Shown: positions 35,296 through 48,008 of the stretch, piece by piece | How positions within the stretch are numbered: position 1 is the first letter of the stretch | Layout: each line of letters begins with the position of its first letter | Source: Limnoperna fortunei | Taxonomy: Eukaryota > Mollusca > Bivalvia > Mytilida > Modiolidae | Reading direction: 5' to 3' | Assembly: GCA_944474755.1 (NCBI GenBank) | Contig: OX104112.1 | Span: 19,060,273 to 19,124,272, forward strand | DNA: 64,000 nt | The notes under the pieces: model-generated | The model's database searches: none | The model's input: the letters and a program-made list of their open reading frames with translations, nothing else | What the model was told of the DNA's origin: nothing | Translations under genes and position numbers: made by a program

Positions 35296-38025
35296 AAAAT
35301 GTGAAATTAAATCTGTTTTAATGAACTAATATAATATTTTGTCATTGATGGGAAATAATTGCGCATGTTTGTTTGCGGATTCATGTTGTATATTCATATG
35401 AAGCCGAAGTCAATGATGGGCTTTTAAAGATATGAGAGAAATTCCTTCAGTTTCAAGTGTTTAACGAATGAATGATACATATGCAATTTAAATTACGTTA
35501 TGTCAAGTTGTAAGCTAGTCACACGATTTTTCAAATGAGATGTGAAAACTACATCACATTTTGATTCCGAACAATTACACTGAAATAAATTTCATTTTAT
35601 ATAATTTTCAAAAAGTCACAAAAACTATGGTTTTAATTTAATAAGTGCAGAACGAAACTGATAACAAGACTTCACGCTCAGTGACCCGTCGAATAGCAAT
35701 TTGACGCTTAGGTGTAAAATAAATGTTGATTCGTCTGCGCCTGGGTGCTACAAGAAGAATACTCGATAGTATCAGTATTGGGTTAAACGATTGACGTGGC
35801 ATACGTGTTAGCAATAGCAGTAGTTTCGGTTGAGACAGTAAGGCCCGAAACTTGTACCTGGACGTTGAATGGATTTAGTACGCGCACATGCACCAAACCC
35901 TTTCAGCTCCTTTTCTTTAAATATGCGTCGGGATGAACAAAAATGTACATTCAGAATTTCGAAATCAATGCCATTATCGTGACGTATTATTAGAACAAAT
36001 GTTATAAATACACTAGTGAGTTATTAAACCGGTAAAGGTTATAATAATATATAGTCAAGGCCGTTTCGGCATTCTTTCAAATGGACCCTGTAAGTAACAT
36101 ACCTTTTATAAAGAAATTAAAATTAAAACAACTGACATCTGTTATTTTTAATATTAAATAAGTTAATTACTAGTTGCGATTTGTATTCAAACATATTTTT
36201 AAAAGGTAACATTTCCTACCTGCTGTTAGTATCCCAATTACTGAAATCGAAATCGAAATTGTTCATTTTAGATATCTGCGAGAACTGGCAAATTACCTGA
36301 TACCACATATTTATTAGAAGAATGTTATCTTTAACTAAGAGAACCTTGTCAATATATGGTTGATTGATTGATTGATTGATTGACTAATTATTATCAGCTT
36401 CAATAATGTCAAATTATTGATATATAAAACTGATAAATAATACAATCCGGACAAATATGTCTCTTTAAATGTATTAAGCATAGATATGAGTTGGTCTGAT
36501 TGTGTGAAAATAAATAGTCGAAACTTGACATCTACACCATATCGTGTGTAATTACGTTAAAATAGTTTTCCCGTTTCGACGTTCTTTTAATTAGACCTGT
36601 AAGCGATATATCTTGATTAATGTATCACGATTTAAACAAACATCATTGTAATTTCTGAACAAGGTTAGTGTTCTTTACAAATTGCATTCAATAATATAAC
36701 TTGTTTTAAGTACTATCTGAAGGTAAACTTTCTTACCTGACTCTTTCCCGAGTGCTGAAATTATTTTTTTTTTATTTTAGAATATCTTGACTAACTGTCT
36801 TATTACTTCATAAAATGTACTTATTTAAAGAAATGTTATCTTTTTGTAGGAATACCTTATTAATAATCGAATGATAGATGCGTAATTGATTATGATCAGC
36901 TTCAATTATGTAATATATCATCTATGTACCAATGAAAATCAAGGTAATAACAAAATACCAAACAAAAAGGAAACCGTTAAAAGACAATCCACAAAGTCTA
37001 AGAAACCAACACACTCGACAAACAACACCAAAAAATGAAGAAACTACAGCAATTTTCCCGACTTGGTATAACTATTTCAAACGAAATATTGGTGAAACTA
37101 GGTTTTATGGCATGCTAAACTACAGTTTATTGTATTTTAGTTCGTGTTTCAAACAGGTTGAGTATCGTAAATATCTAGTCAATAACAGATGTATCCGATG
37201 ATAATCACTGTCTAATCAGCGCAATAGTTTCTGAGAAGGTTTTGTGAAACCTGTTGCATAAGCTGCACGTTCATTAAATTGTTAAATGAAATCATTCTAT
37301 ATTTCATGTTAGATTTTACCCAGTTAACAAGTCACTTAGATTATTAATTTAATCTAGGTCATTAAATACTACGTGCAAGTCAAGCCCTTGAACTTTAAAC
37401 TTGAAAATGTAACTTTTGAAGTACTAGATAATTTTAGTTAATGTCGGGGAAATGTTGTATAATTCATACATACACAATAGCGTTTAAATATGTCTCTAGT
37501 TTCGCAAAAATCAGTCTAAATTTAAAAGAGATATAACAATTTACTAACTAAACGGGTATGGAAGCTATTGTAATTATGCTAAATGAATATACGACTTGCA
37601 ATACAACCACCGTTTAAGAATTCAACCTAATGGAAGTCCAACGAAAAATAGACAAGTATAAATATAAATGTGCTACAATGAATAAATAATCTTTTTTTAT
37701 CCATGGTAAATAATTATACACATTTTCCGATGATTTGTATGATTTATTCAAATGAAGCCGAAGTTATCGACATGACATAAAATACAGTAGATATAGTCCA
37801 TCATTTTCACATAAGTCTTTTTCCAATGAATGATGAAATAGAGAAACTTCGACAATATACCAAATATTAAACTTGTATTCGAGTCACACATCGAAAATTC
37901 TGATTGATTGATTGATTGATTGATTGGATGCTTGTTGTACGTCCGGCGAGTAGAATGTCAGCTATATTCAGGAAGGGAATAAGAAAGTACCAAGTACGAT
38001 ACAGCATAAACAGAAAATAACATAC

Positions 38026-38400
38026 AAGGTCATTAGTTGGTCAGTATGTGTCTATAGTCTTGACTAAAACACCGTCAATTGAATCGTTGCATACTCTTCT
38101 AGACTTGAATATTATTTTTTGTTTATCCTGTATCGTCATGTTTGTCGATCCGATACTTAATAAATTTACCGGTTGGTACTTTCTTTAGACCCTTTATGCA
38201 ATATTTTAAACTACCTGTATTGTGTATTTACATGATCCCAAAGAACTTATATTATTCGATCTCCAAATGAAACAAAGTATAGTCTTGACAAAAACACCGT
38301 CAATTGTATCGTTGCATACTCTAGAAGTCTAGAAGATGATGCAACGATACAAATGACGGTGTTTTTAGACACAAGACTGACCAACAAATGGCCGTAGTCA
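38026..38400. repeat. Complex inverted repeat overlapping an exon-like segment (block B copy 1)
   Basis: An arm at about 38026-38100 (GGTCAGTATGTGTC ... CACCGTCAATTG) is the inverse of 38337-38390 (GATGCAACGATAC ... AGACTGACCAAC). A third arm at 38281-38320 faces the last one across a 16-nt loop and forms a ~40-bp stem. In D2-D4 the segment after TTTACAG (44589-44752, 50963-51126 and 57301-57464) is open and ends in a stop, reading ...SLEDDATIQMTVFLDTRL. In D1 the AG before it is AT (38231-38232). It could be a captured exon or a foldback element; the protein is not recognised. Confidence 0.55.
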
Positions 38401-38410
38401 TTGAGTGTCA

Positions 38411-38628
38411 ATATAAATAAATAACGTAAACAAGTAATAAATATTGATCTTAAATTTTCTCACTCCAACTGAACTTAAAACCTCTATACATAATGAATTT
38501 GTCACCTTGGTAATTTTGATAACATCTTGTTGCGGGTGGCGGACTGGGAAGCAACTATTTAGGGTTAAGTTGGATTGAGAAAGTTTAAGATCAATATGTT
38601 ATGACTTGTTTACGTCATTTATTTATAT
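38411..38628. mobile_element. Foldback MITE-like element, 218 bp (block B copy 1)
   Basis: The left arm (about 38411-38481) starts ATATAAATAAATAACGTAAA. The right arm (about 38555-38628) is its inverse with a few differences (TTTACGTCATTTATTTATAT). Arms of ~70 bp flank a ~70-bp centre. Copies recur in the other amplicons at about 44766-44983, 51140-51357 and 57478-57695. No clear target duplication is visible in the AT-rich flanks. Confidence 0.6.
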
Positions 38629-38639
38629 ATATATGGTAA

Positions 38640-39530
38640 AAGGAAGCTACCGACCAGTACACTTCTTTAGTATTGGATCGACAGATCACAACACATTGTA
38701 TGGTTGAAAAAATGACATCATCGATAAACACAAGGTATGTGTCACGTTGTTTATCCCTGTCTTTCAGCACCTAAAGTCAGTTTGTTTTCCTATGTGTCTA
38801 AATTTAAATTCCCTAATATATTGCTAGTAAAGGTAAATGGTTATTATTTAAGAAATGTTGTATTCTATGGGAAATAATCTTGCTACACAAAGAATTAAAG
38901 GATCAAAGTTAGTTTACAATGGAGAAATTCATAACAAATAGCTATAGATTTGTGTTCAATATATGGGTTTTCTGATATCTTAAACTATTGACTATACTAG
39001 TATTTTAAAACATTTTATCATTTTAACAATTAAAACATCAGTGCATTTCTATCGGAACGAAATAAAGTATACTGGGGTAAAACAATACGGCTTGCATTTT
39101 GAATAAAATTAATACTTTACTTACCTTTCATGTTGGACGTCTGGGATTGTGCTGAAATGGAATAAACTGAATTAAAACTGGCTGCTAATAAAGAAATGTT
39201 ATAAACAATATATGTAAATTAGGGTACTGCATATATCACAATGTGTAAAATTAAAAAAAGAGAAGGTTTGGAATTATTACATATTGCCATTATGTAAATT
39301 GCGACAATACTTTTATAACTAAGAGATGCATTTCTCGTATTATCAGGAAACTAAATATAATTTAATCAACGCACAAAAATCTATTGAGAAATATTTAGGG
39401 GTCTTATCGGTAAATATTGATATTCCATTGTGTTGAATATATATATTGTAGTTATCATATTTCACTGAAGTTACTTTATAATATCAAATAAATATTTTAC
39501 AGCGTTCTTATTAACTTCTCTTTAAACGAA
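38640..39530. other. Block B unique AT-rich DNA with possible minus-strand microexon
   Basis: There is no open frame of interest. On the minus strand, 39125-39151 (27 nt) is bounded by TTTATTCCATTTCAG upstream and AAAG-GTAAGTAAAG downstream, a near-ideal acceptor and donor. One phase is open (TIPDVQHE). Copies lie at 45480-45506, 51854-51880 and 58192-58218. This could be a captured exon of a host gene or chance. Confidence 0.4.
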
Positions 39531-39534
39531 TTAA

Positions 39535-40011
39535 AACCCAGGTTTAAATATAAAACAAACCTGAGAGCTAAAAGATGAACTTAAAAACTTTTAATATTAA
39601 ATCAATGCATAGACCTTAGTGTTGCAATTAAAACCAATTTTAAGATTCTAGTAGGGCAATTACAAACAACAGTTTACATATAAAATTAATCCATAGTCGT
39701 TAGCAATGCATCCCGAGGACTAGGTAGTACCATTGAAATCCATTTTGATGTATAAAATCAATCCTGAGACCTAAGCAATGTAATTTAAAACCATATTTCA
39801 CATACAAAATAATCCTTGGACATAAGTGATGCAAGTAAATACCAAATTTCAAATATAAAATGATTCATGAGACCTAAGCCATGCAATTAAATAATATTTG
39901 ACATATTAAATCAACACAGTGATAATGATGCAATAAAAAGCGTATTTCACAAACAAAATCAATCCGAGAACCGTTGAGCAATTTTAAAAACTCACATACA
40001 AACCAATATTA
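39535..40011 (+). repeat. 52-bp minisatellite, diverged, block B copy 1
   Basis: Degenerate monomers of about 52 bp have the consensus theme GAGACCTAAGCAATGCAATTA, then AAACCA-ATTTTACATA, then AAAATCAATCCT. The array resumes after the GCGAA-rich element (about 41400-41590). It also forms 61140-61841 and 63109-63240 in the right flank, which ties block B to that flank. Confidence 0.75.
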
Positions 40012-41381
40012 TTGCAGCGAACACTGGAAATTATATTGCGAACACGTAGAAATATTTCGCAGAATGTTTGCTGAATGCAGTGAATATATACAGATTACTT
40101 TGTATTTGTTCGACACTATGCAAAAAAAAGCTGCGAATACATAGTAACGTGTTCACGGAAAGAACTTAGCTACAGTAAATTCAGAAATGTTTGCGATCAT
40201 CCTCTCAATTCTACTTTCGTCTATCAATTGACAAAATTGCACAACCTAGCGTGCATACATAACCATCTGCAAAGCCCTATCATATCCATTTAATTTGAAT
40301 ACGATAATTAATTGTACACAAAGTAATTAATTTTTCTTTGACAACAAATAACCGTTTTAGTACCCACGCTGAACCTCAATATACACACAAATCATCTCAG
40401 TATTAAAGACACGTGACAAGTGTTTCTGATCTGAGAGGTAAATCACTTTAGAAAATGAGATGTGTATTACGTTTGATGTAGAGCGTTTATTTACATACGT
40501 CAAACATTTAACAAAAAACTGGCAATTGATGAGTAATAATTCGTTGTCATTGCATTTTCGCTACCTCAGCCGATCGCAAAAATATAAATCACATATGATT
40601 GACTGGAAATTCTTTCATTGGAAAATCCCGGTATTAAATCTCTGTCGATGTAATAAAGATAAACAAAGAAGCAGATTAAAAGACAAGGTAAATAGCTCAT
40701 TGCAGCGAAAGTTTGTGAAAATTACAACATACTTTAAATTATACAGCAAGAAAAATATAAATTAAGCTATTGTGTTGATATTTTTTTGTTTTCTTTGATT
40801 ATATCTTTTTAATTTATATTTGCTTATTTGTCTCTATTTATTTGCATTTGTTTTGTGTACTTATATTTGCAATTTTCATCTTTATTCATATTTAAAAATA
40901 TGTTTTACTTTTAGATGCAAAATCAACGACAAAAAAGTTGTGGAGGAAAAAACAAGGCAGTCTGCAAAGCAGATAGATGCTGCAATGTTTTTTTTGCAAA
41001 AATTGTGCGTGATGTAGGTCAAACTAATAATACTGGTACATGTAACATATCTAACGTAAGAAAAGACGGCAGGTGGTGGATACATTGCAAATAAGCCTAT
41101 TGATGTGGTAGGTGGAAGTATAACGGACAGTTTACTGGTACAAGCTAGTGAGAGAGAACCACGATCTATAGTTTTGGAAAAAGAAGCGAACAAACTCGCA
41201 GCAGAATTAGCCATTCGCAGATTATTCGCTTGAATTGTTCGCTGCAAAGTATTTTGCAAACTAAATACGAACATCATGTGAATATGATGCTGATATTTTT
41301 GTATAGTTAAAAAATTTGTATTCGCAACATGTAAACTGAGTTTTCCCAAAAAATGTTCGCCACAGTGGCGATTTTCTGCAA
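40012..41381 (+). mobile_element. GCGAA-rich element interrupting the minisatellite (block B copy 1)
   Basis: It starts TTGCAGCGAACACTGG and ends CACAGTGGCGATTTTCTGCAA, so the first six bases are inverted at the other end. GCGAA/TTCGC motifs cluster near both ends, as subterminal repeats do in some DNA transposons. It splits the 52-bp minisatellite. No target duplication is clear. The middle has decayed coding potential (next entry). Copies: 46369-47740, 52743-54116, 59079-60448. Confidence 0.55.
40460..41232 (+). pseudogene. Decayed, possibly spliced coding region inside the GCGAA-rich element (copy 1)
   Basis: A frame at 40460-40687 ends in ...DKQRSRLKDK, followed by GTAAAT (donor-like). 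A TTTTACTTTTAG acceptor precedes 40915. The second segment reads KVVEEKTRQSAKQIDAAM, then is broken at a T8 run. It resumes as AKIVRDVGQTNNTGTCNISNVRK in one frame and, after another shift, GGGYIANKPIDVV ... KLAAELAIRRLFA before a TGA at 41230-41232. In copy 2 (47178-47453) the T run has nine T and the first break is repaired. The layout loosely recalls small DNA-binding accessory proteins of DNA transposons, but no family is recognised. Copies 3 and 4 have T8 like copy 1. Confidence 0.4.
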
Positions 41382-41649
41382 CGGATATATCATATTATAA
41401 AAACTTGCAAAATTCTTTAGTGATGCAACTAAAAGACTCATTTTACATAAATAAAACCCTGAGAACTCAGTGATGCAATTAAAACAATATTTTACATACT
41501 AAAATGATTGAGACCTTAGAATTCCAATTAAAATCTTTTTAACATATAAATGAATCCGCAAACCTGAGCAAATCAATTAACAAGTATAGACACAAAAATG
41601 TATGTGAATTCAGCATCAGTCGTGAATAAAATTACGTCATGACCTGCAT

Positions 41650-44600
41650 TTAAATATGAAATTAAATCTGTTTTAATGAACTAATATAATATTTTGTCAT
41701 TGATGGGAAATAATTGCTCATGTTAGTTTGCGGATTCATATTATATATTCATATGAAGCCGAAGTCAATGATGGGCTTTTAAAGATATGAGAAAAATTCC
41801 TTCAGTTTCAAGTGTTTAACGAATGAATGATACGTATCCAATTTAAATTACGTCATGTGAAGTTGTAAGCTAGTCACACGATGTTTCAAATGAGATGTGA
41901 AAACTACATCACATTTTGATTCCGAACAATTACACTGAAATAAATTTAATTTTATATAATTTCGAAAAAGTCACAAAAACTATGGTTTTAATTTAATAAG
42001 TGCAGAACGAAACTGATAACAAGACTTCACGCTCAGTGACCCGTCGAATAGCAATTTGACGCTTAGGTGTAAAATAAATGTTGATTCGTCTGCGCCTGGG
42101 TGCTACAAGAAGAATACTCGATAGTATCAGTATTGGGTTAAACGATTGACGTGGCATACGTGTTAGCAATAGCAGTAGTTTCGGTTGAGACAGTAAGGCC
42201 CGAAACTTGTACCTGGACGTTGAATGGATTTAGTACGCGCACATGCACCAAACCCTTTCAGCTCCTTTTCTTTAAATATGCGTCGGGATGAACAAAAATG
42301 TACATTCAGAATTTCGAAATCAATGCCATTATCGTGACGTATTATTAGAACAAATGTTATAAATACACTAGTGAGTTATTAAACCGGTAAAGGTTATAAT
42401 AATATATAGTCAAGGCCGTTTCGGCATTCTTTCAAATGGACCCTGTAAGTAACATACCTTTTATAAAGAAATTAAAATTAAAACAACTGACATCTGTTAT
42501 TTTTAATATTAAATAAGTTAATTACTAGTTGCGATTTGTATTCAAACATATTTTTAAAAGGTAACATTTCCTACCTGCTGTTAGTATCCCAATTACTGAA
42601 ATCGAAATCGAAATTGTTCATTTTAGATATCTGCGAGAACTGGCAAATTACCTGATACCACATATTTATTAGAAGAATGTTATCTTTAACTAAGAGAACC
42701 TTGTCAATATATGGTTGATTGATTGATTGATTGATTGATTGACTAATTATTATCGGCTTCAATAATGTCAAATTATTGATATATAAAACTGATAAATAAT
42801 ACAATCCGGACAAATATGTCTCTTTAAATGTATTAAGCATAGATATGAGTTGGTCTGATTGTCTGAAAATAAATAGTCGAAACTTGACATCTACACCATA
42901 TCGTGTGTAATTACGTTAAAATAGTTTTCCCGTTTCGACGTTCTTTTAATTAGACCTGTAAGCGATATATCTTGATTAATGTATCACGATTTAAACAAAC
43001 ATCATTGTAATTTCTGAACAAGGTTAGTGTTCTTTACAAATTGCATTCAATAATATAACTTGTGTTAAGTACTATCTGAAGGTAAACTTTCTTACCTGAC
43101 TCTTTCCCGAGTGCTGAAATTATTTTTTTTTATTTTAGAATATCTTGACTAACTGTCTTATTACTTCATAAAATGTACTTATTTAAAGAAATGTTATCTT
43201 TTTGTAGGAATACCTTATTAATAATCGAATGATAGATGCGTAATTGATTATGATCAGCTTCAATTATGTAATATATCATCTATGTACCAATGATAATCAA
43301 GGTAATAACAAAATACCAAACAAAAAGGAAACCGTTAAAAGACAATCCACAAAGTCTAAGAAACCAACACACTCGACAAACAACACCAAAAAATGAAGAA
43401 ACTACAGCAATTTTCCCGACTTGGTATAACTATTTCAAACGAAATATTGGTGAAACTAGGTTTTATGGCATGCTAAACTACAGTTTATTGTATTTTAGTT
43501 CGTGTTTCAAACAGGTTGAGTATCGTAAATATCTAGTCAATAACAGATGTATCCGATGATAATCGCTGTCTAATCAGCGCAATAGTTTCTGAGAAGGTTT
43601 TGTGAAACCTGTTGCATAAGCTGCACGTTCATTAAATTGTTAAATGAAATCATTCTATATTTCATGTTAGATTTTACCCAGTTAACAAGTCACTTAGATT
43701 ATTAATTTAATCTAGGTCATTAAATACTACGTGCAAGTCAAGCCCTTGAACTTTAAACTTGAAAATGTAACTTTTGAAGTACTAGATAATTTTAGTTAAT
43801 GTCCGGGAAATGTTGTATAATTCATACATACACAATAGCGTTTAAATATGTCTCTAGTTTCGCAAAAATCAGTCTAAATTTAAAAGAGATATAACAATTT
43901 ACTAACTAAACGGGTATGGAAGCTATTGTAATTATGCTAAATGAATATACGTCTTGCAATACAACCACCGTTTAAGAATTCAACCTAATGGAAGTCCAAC
44001 GAAAAATAGACAAGTATAAATATAAATGTGCTACAATGAATAAATAATCTTTTTTTTATCCATGGTAAATAATTATACACATTTTCCGATGATTTGTATG
44101 ATTTATTCAAATGAAGCCGAAGTTATCGACATGACATAAAATACAGTAGATATAGTCCATCATTTTCACATAAGTCTTTTTCCAATGAATGATGAAATAG
44201 AGAAACTTCGACAATATACCAAATATTAAACTTGTATTCGAGTCACACATCGAAACTTCTGATTGATTGATTGATTGATTGGATGCTTGTTGTACGTCCG
44301 GCGAGTAGAATGTCAGCTATATTCAGGAAGGGAATAAGAAAGTACCAAGTACGATACAGCATAAACAGAAAATAACATACAAGGTCATTAGTTCGTCAGT
44401 ACGTGTCTATAGTCTTGACTAAAACACCGTCAATTGTATCGTTGCATACTCTTCTAGACTTGAATATTATTTTTTGTTTATCCTGTATCGTCATGTTTGT
44501 CGATCCGATACTTAATAAATTTACCGGTTGGTACTTTCTTTAGACCCTTTATGCAATATTTTAAACTACCTGTATTGTGTATTTACAGGATCCCAAAGAA

Positions 44601-47600
44601 CTTATATTATTCGATCTCCAAATGAAACAAAGTATAGTCTTGACAAAAACACCGTCAATTGTATCGTTGCATACTCTAGAAGTCTAGAAGATGATGCAAC
44701 GATACAAATGACGGTGTTTTTAGACACAAGACTGACCAACAAATGGCCGTAGTCATTGAGTGTCAATATAAATAAATAACGTAAACAAGTAATAAATATT
44801 GATCTTAAATTTTCTCACTCCAACTGAACTTAAAACCTCTATACATAATGAATTTGTCACCTTGGTAATTTTGATAACATCTTGTTGCGGGTGGCGGACT
44901 GGGAAGCAACTATTTAGGGTTAAGTTGGATTGAGAAAGTTTAAGATCAATATGTTATGACTTGTTTACGTCATTTATTTATATATATATGGTAAAAGGAA
45001 GCTACCGACCAGTACACTTCTTTAGTATTGGATCGACAGATCACAACACATTGTATGGTTGAAAAAATGACATCATCGATAAACACAAGGTATGTGTCAC
45101 GTTGTTTATCCCTGTCTTTCAGCACCTAAAGTCAGTTTGTTTTCCTATGTGTCTAAATTTAAATTCCCTAATATATTGCTAGTAAAGGTAAATGGTTATT
45201 ATTTAAGAAATGTTGTATTCTATGGGAAATAATCTTGCTACACAAAGAATTAAAGGATCAAAGTTAGTTTACAATGGAGAAATTCATAACAAATAGCTAT
45301 AGATTTGTGTTCAATATCTGGGTTTTCTGATATCTTAAACTATTGACTATACTAGTATTTTAAAACACTTTATCATTTTAACAATTAAAACATCAGTGCA
45401 TTTCTATCGGAACGAAATAAAGTATACTGGGGTAAAACAATACGGCTTGCATTTTGAATAAAATTAATACTTTACTTACCTTTCATGTTGGACGTCTGGG
45501 ATTGTGCTGAAATGGAATAAACTGAATTAAAACTGGCTGCTAATAAAGAAATGTTATAAACAATATATGTAAATTAGGGTACTGCATATATCACAATGTG
45601 TAAAACTAAAAAAAGAGAAGGTTTGGAATTATTACATATTGCCATTATGTAAATTGCGACAATACTTTTATAACTAAGAGATGCATTTCTCGTATTATCA
45701 GGAAACTAAATATAATTTAATCAACGCACAGATAATCTATTGAGAAATATTTAGGGGTCTTATCGGTAAATATTGATATTCCATTGTGTTGAATATATAT
45801 ATTGTAGTTATCATATTTCACTGAAGTTACTTTATAATATCAAATAAATATTTTACAGCGTTCTTATTAACTTCTCTTTAAACGAATTAAAACCCAGGTT
45901 TAAATATAAAACAAACCTGAGAGCTAAAAGATGAACTTAAAAACTTTTAATAATAAATCAATGCATAGACCTTAGTATTGCAATTAAAACCAATTTTCAA
46001 GATTCTAGTAGGGCAATTACAAACAACAGTTTACATATAAAATTAATCCATAGTCGTTAGCAATGCATCCCGAGGACTAGGTAGTACCATTGAAATCCAT
46101 TTTGATGTATAAAATCAATCCTGAGACCTAAGCAATGTAATTTAAAACCATATTTCACATACAAAATAATCCTTGGACATAAGTGATGCAAGTAAATACC
46201 AAATTTCAAATATAAAATGATTCATGAGACCTAAGCCATGCAATTAAATAATATTTGACATATTAAATCAACACAGTGATAATGATGCAATAAAAAGCGT
46301 ATTTCACAAACAAAATCAATCCGAGAACCGTTGAGCAATTTTAAAAACTCACATACAAACCAATATTATTGCAGCGAACACTGGAAATTATATTGCGAAC
46401 ACGTAGAAATATTTCGCAGAATGTTTGCTGAATGCAGTGAATATATACAGATTACTTTGTATTTGTTCGACACTATGCAAAAAAAAAGCTGCGAATACAT
46501 AGTAACGTGTTCACGGAAAGAACTTAGCTACAGTAAATTCAGAAATGTTTGCGATCATCCTCTCAATTCTACTTTCGTCTATCAATTGACAAAATTGCAC
46601 AACCTAGCGTGCATACATAACCATCTGCAAAGCCCTATCATATCCATTTAATTTGAATACGATAATTAATTGTACACAAAGTAATTAATTTTTCTTTGAC
46701 AACAAATAACCGTTTTAGTACCCACGCTGAACCTCAATATACACACAAATCATCTCAGTATTAAAGACACGTGACAAGTGTTTCTGATCTGAGAGGTAAA
46801 TCACTTTAGAAAATGAGATGTGTATTACGTTTGATGTAGAGCGTTTATTTACATACGTCAAACATTTAACAAAAAACTGGCAATTGATGAGTAATAATTC
46901 GTTGTCATTACATTTTCGCTACCTCAGCCGATCGCAAAAATATAAATCACATATGATTGACTGGAAATTCTTTCATTGGAAAATCCCGGTATTAAATCTC
47001 TGTCGATGTAATAAAGATAAACAAAGAAGCAGATTAAAAGACAAGGTAAATAGCTCATTGCAGCGAAAGTTTGTGAAAATTACAACATACTTTAAATTAT
47101 ACAGCAAGAAAAATATAAATTAAGCTATTGTGTTGATATTTTTTTGTTTTCTTTGATTATATCTTATTAATTTATATTTGCTTATTTGTCTCTATTTATT
47201 TGCATTTGTTTTGTGTACTTATATTTGCAATTTTCATCTTTATTCATATTTAATAATATGTTTTACTTTTAGATGCAAAATCAACGACAAAAAAGTTGTG
47301 GAGGAAAAAACAAGGCAGTCTGCAAAGCAGATAGATGCTGCAATGTTTTTTTTTGCAAAAATTGTGCGTGATGTAGGTCAAACTAATAATACTGGTACAT
47401 GTAACATATCTAACGTAAGAAAAGACGGCAGGTGGTGGATACATTGCAAATAAGCCTATTGATGTGGTAGGTGGAAGTATAACGGACAGTTTACTGGTAC
47501 AAGCTAGTGAGAGAGAACCACGATCTATAGTTTTGGAAAAAGAAGCGAACAAACTCGCAGCAGAATTAGCCATTCGCAGATTATTCGCTTGAATTGTTCG

Positions 47601-48008
47601 CTGCAAAGTATTTTGCAAACTAAATACGAACATCATGTGAATATGATGCTGATATTTTTGTATAGTTAAAAAATTTGTATTCGCAACATGTAAACTGAGT
47701 TTTCCCAAAAAATGTTCGCCACAGTGGCGATTTTCTGCAATGGATATATCATATTATAAAAACTTGCAAAATTCTTTAGTGATGCAACTAAAAGACTCAT
47801 TTTACATAAATAAAACCCTGAGAACTCAGTGATGCAATTAAAACAATATTTTACATACTAAAATGATTGAGACCTTAGAATTCCAATTAAAATCTTTTTA
47901 ACATATAAATGAATCCGCAAACCTGAGCAAATCAATTAACAAGTATATACACAAAAATGTATGTGAATTCAGCATCAGTCGTGAATAAAATTACTTCATG
48001 ACCTGCAT
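41650..48008 (+). repeat. 6.36-kb amplicon D2
   Basis: It joins block B (..GACCTGCAT) to TTAAATATGAAATTAAATC. The first ~320 bp carry U1-type variants. From about 41980 they switch to U5-type (TTTTAATTTAATAAGTGCAG, CACGCTCAG). Contents: Tc1 relic 41982-42246, anchor 43290, first block 43672, GATT tract about 44262-44281, block B 44339-48008. It is almost identical to D3 and D4. Confidence 0.88.

Larger units (their letters stand above)
35296..41649 (+). repeat. 6.36-kb amplicon D1
   Basis: It comprises the right part of U5 (Tc1 relic 35626-35890), the left part of the next unit (anchor 36932, first block 37313, GATT tract 37903-37924, a 57-bp SINE-like stub ending 37983) and block B (37984-41649). 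Unlike D2-D4 it continues smoothly from upstream unit sequence. Its first ~320 bp carry U5 variants such as GATACATATGCAA, so it is probably the founder copy. Confidence 0.88.
37984..41649. repeat. Block B, 3.67 kb, copy 1
   Basis: This block replaces about 0.88 kb of the base unit (the rest of the SINE-like element and the second TTTTACCC block). Copies 2-4 lie at 44339-48008, 50713-54384 and 57051-60716. Order: inverted repeat with exon-like segment, foldback element, unique AT-rich DNA, possible microexon, 52-bp minisatellite, GCGAA-rich element, minisatellite remnant. The last copy continues into non-array flank at 60717, so block B is sequence native to the right flank caught up in the amplification. 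Confidence 0.8.

Noticed and set aside
37903..37924. CRISPR-like regularly spaced repeats
   Set aside because: The GATT tracts are simple microsatellites and the long repeats are kilobase-scale tandem units in a eukaryotic genome. There are no spacers or cas genes.
40882..41349. 155-codon minus-strand open frame repeated in each amplicon
   Set aside because: It runs antisense to the better plus-strand decayed frame, has no recognisable domain, and its conservation is explained by the recent amplification.
40012..41381. Assigning the GCGAA-rich element to PIF/Harbinger
   Set aside because: No TWA or other target duplication could be identified at its ends, and the coding fragments match no family I can name.
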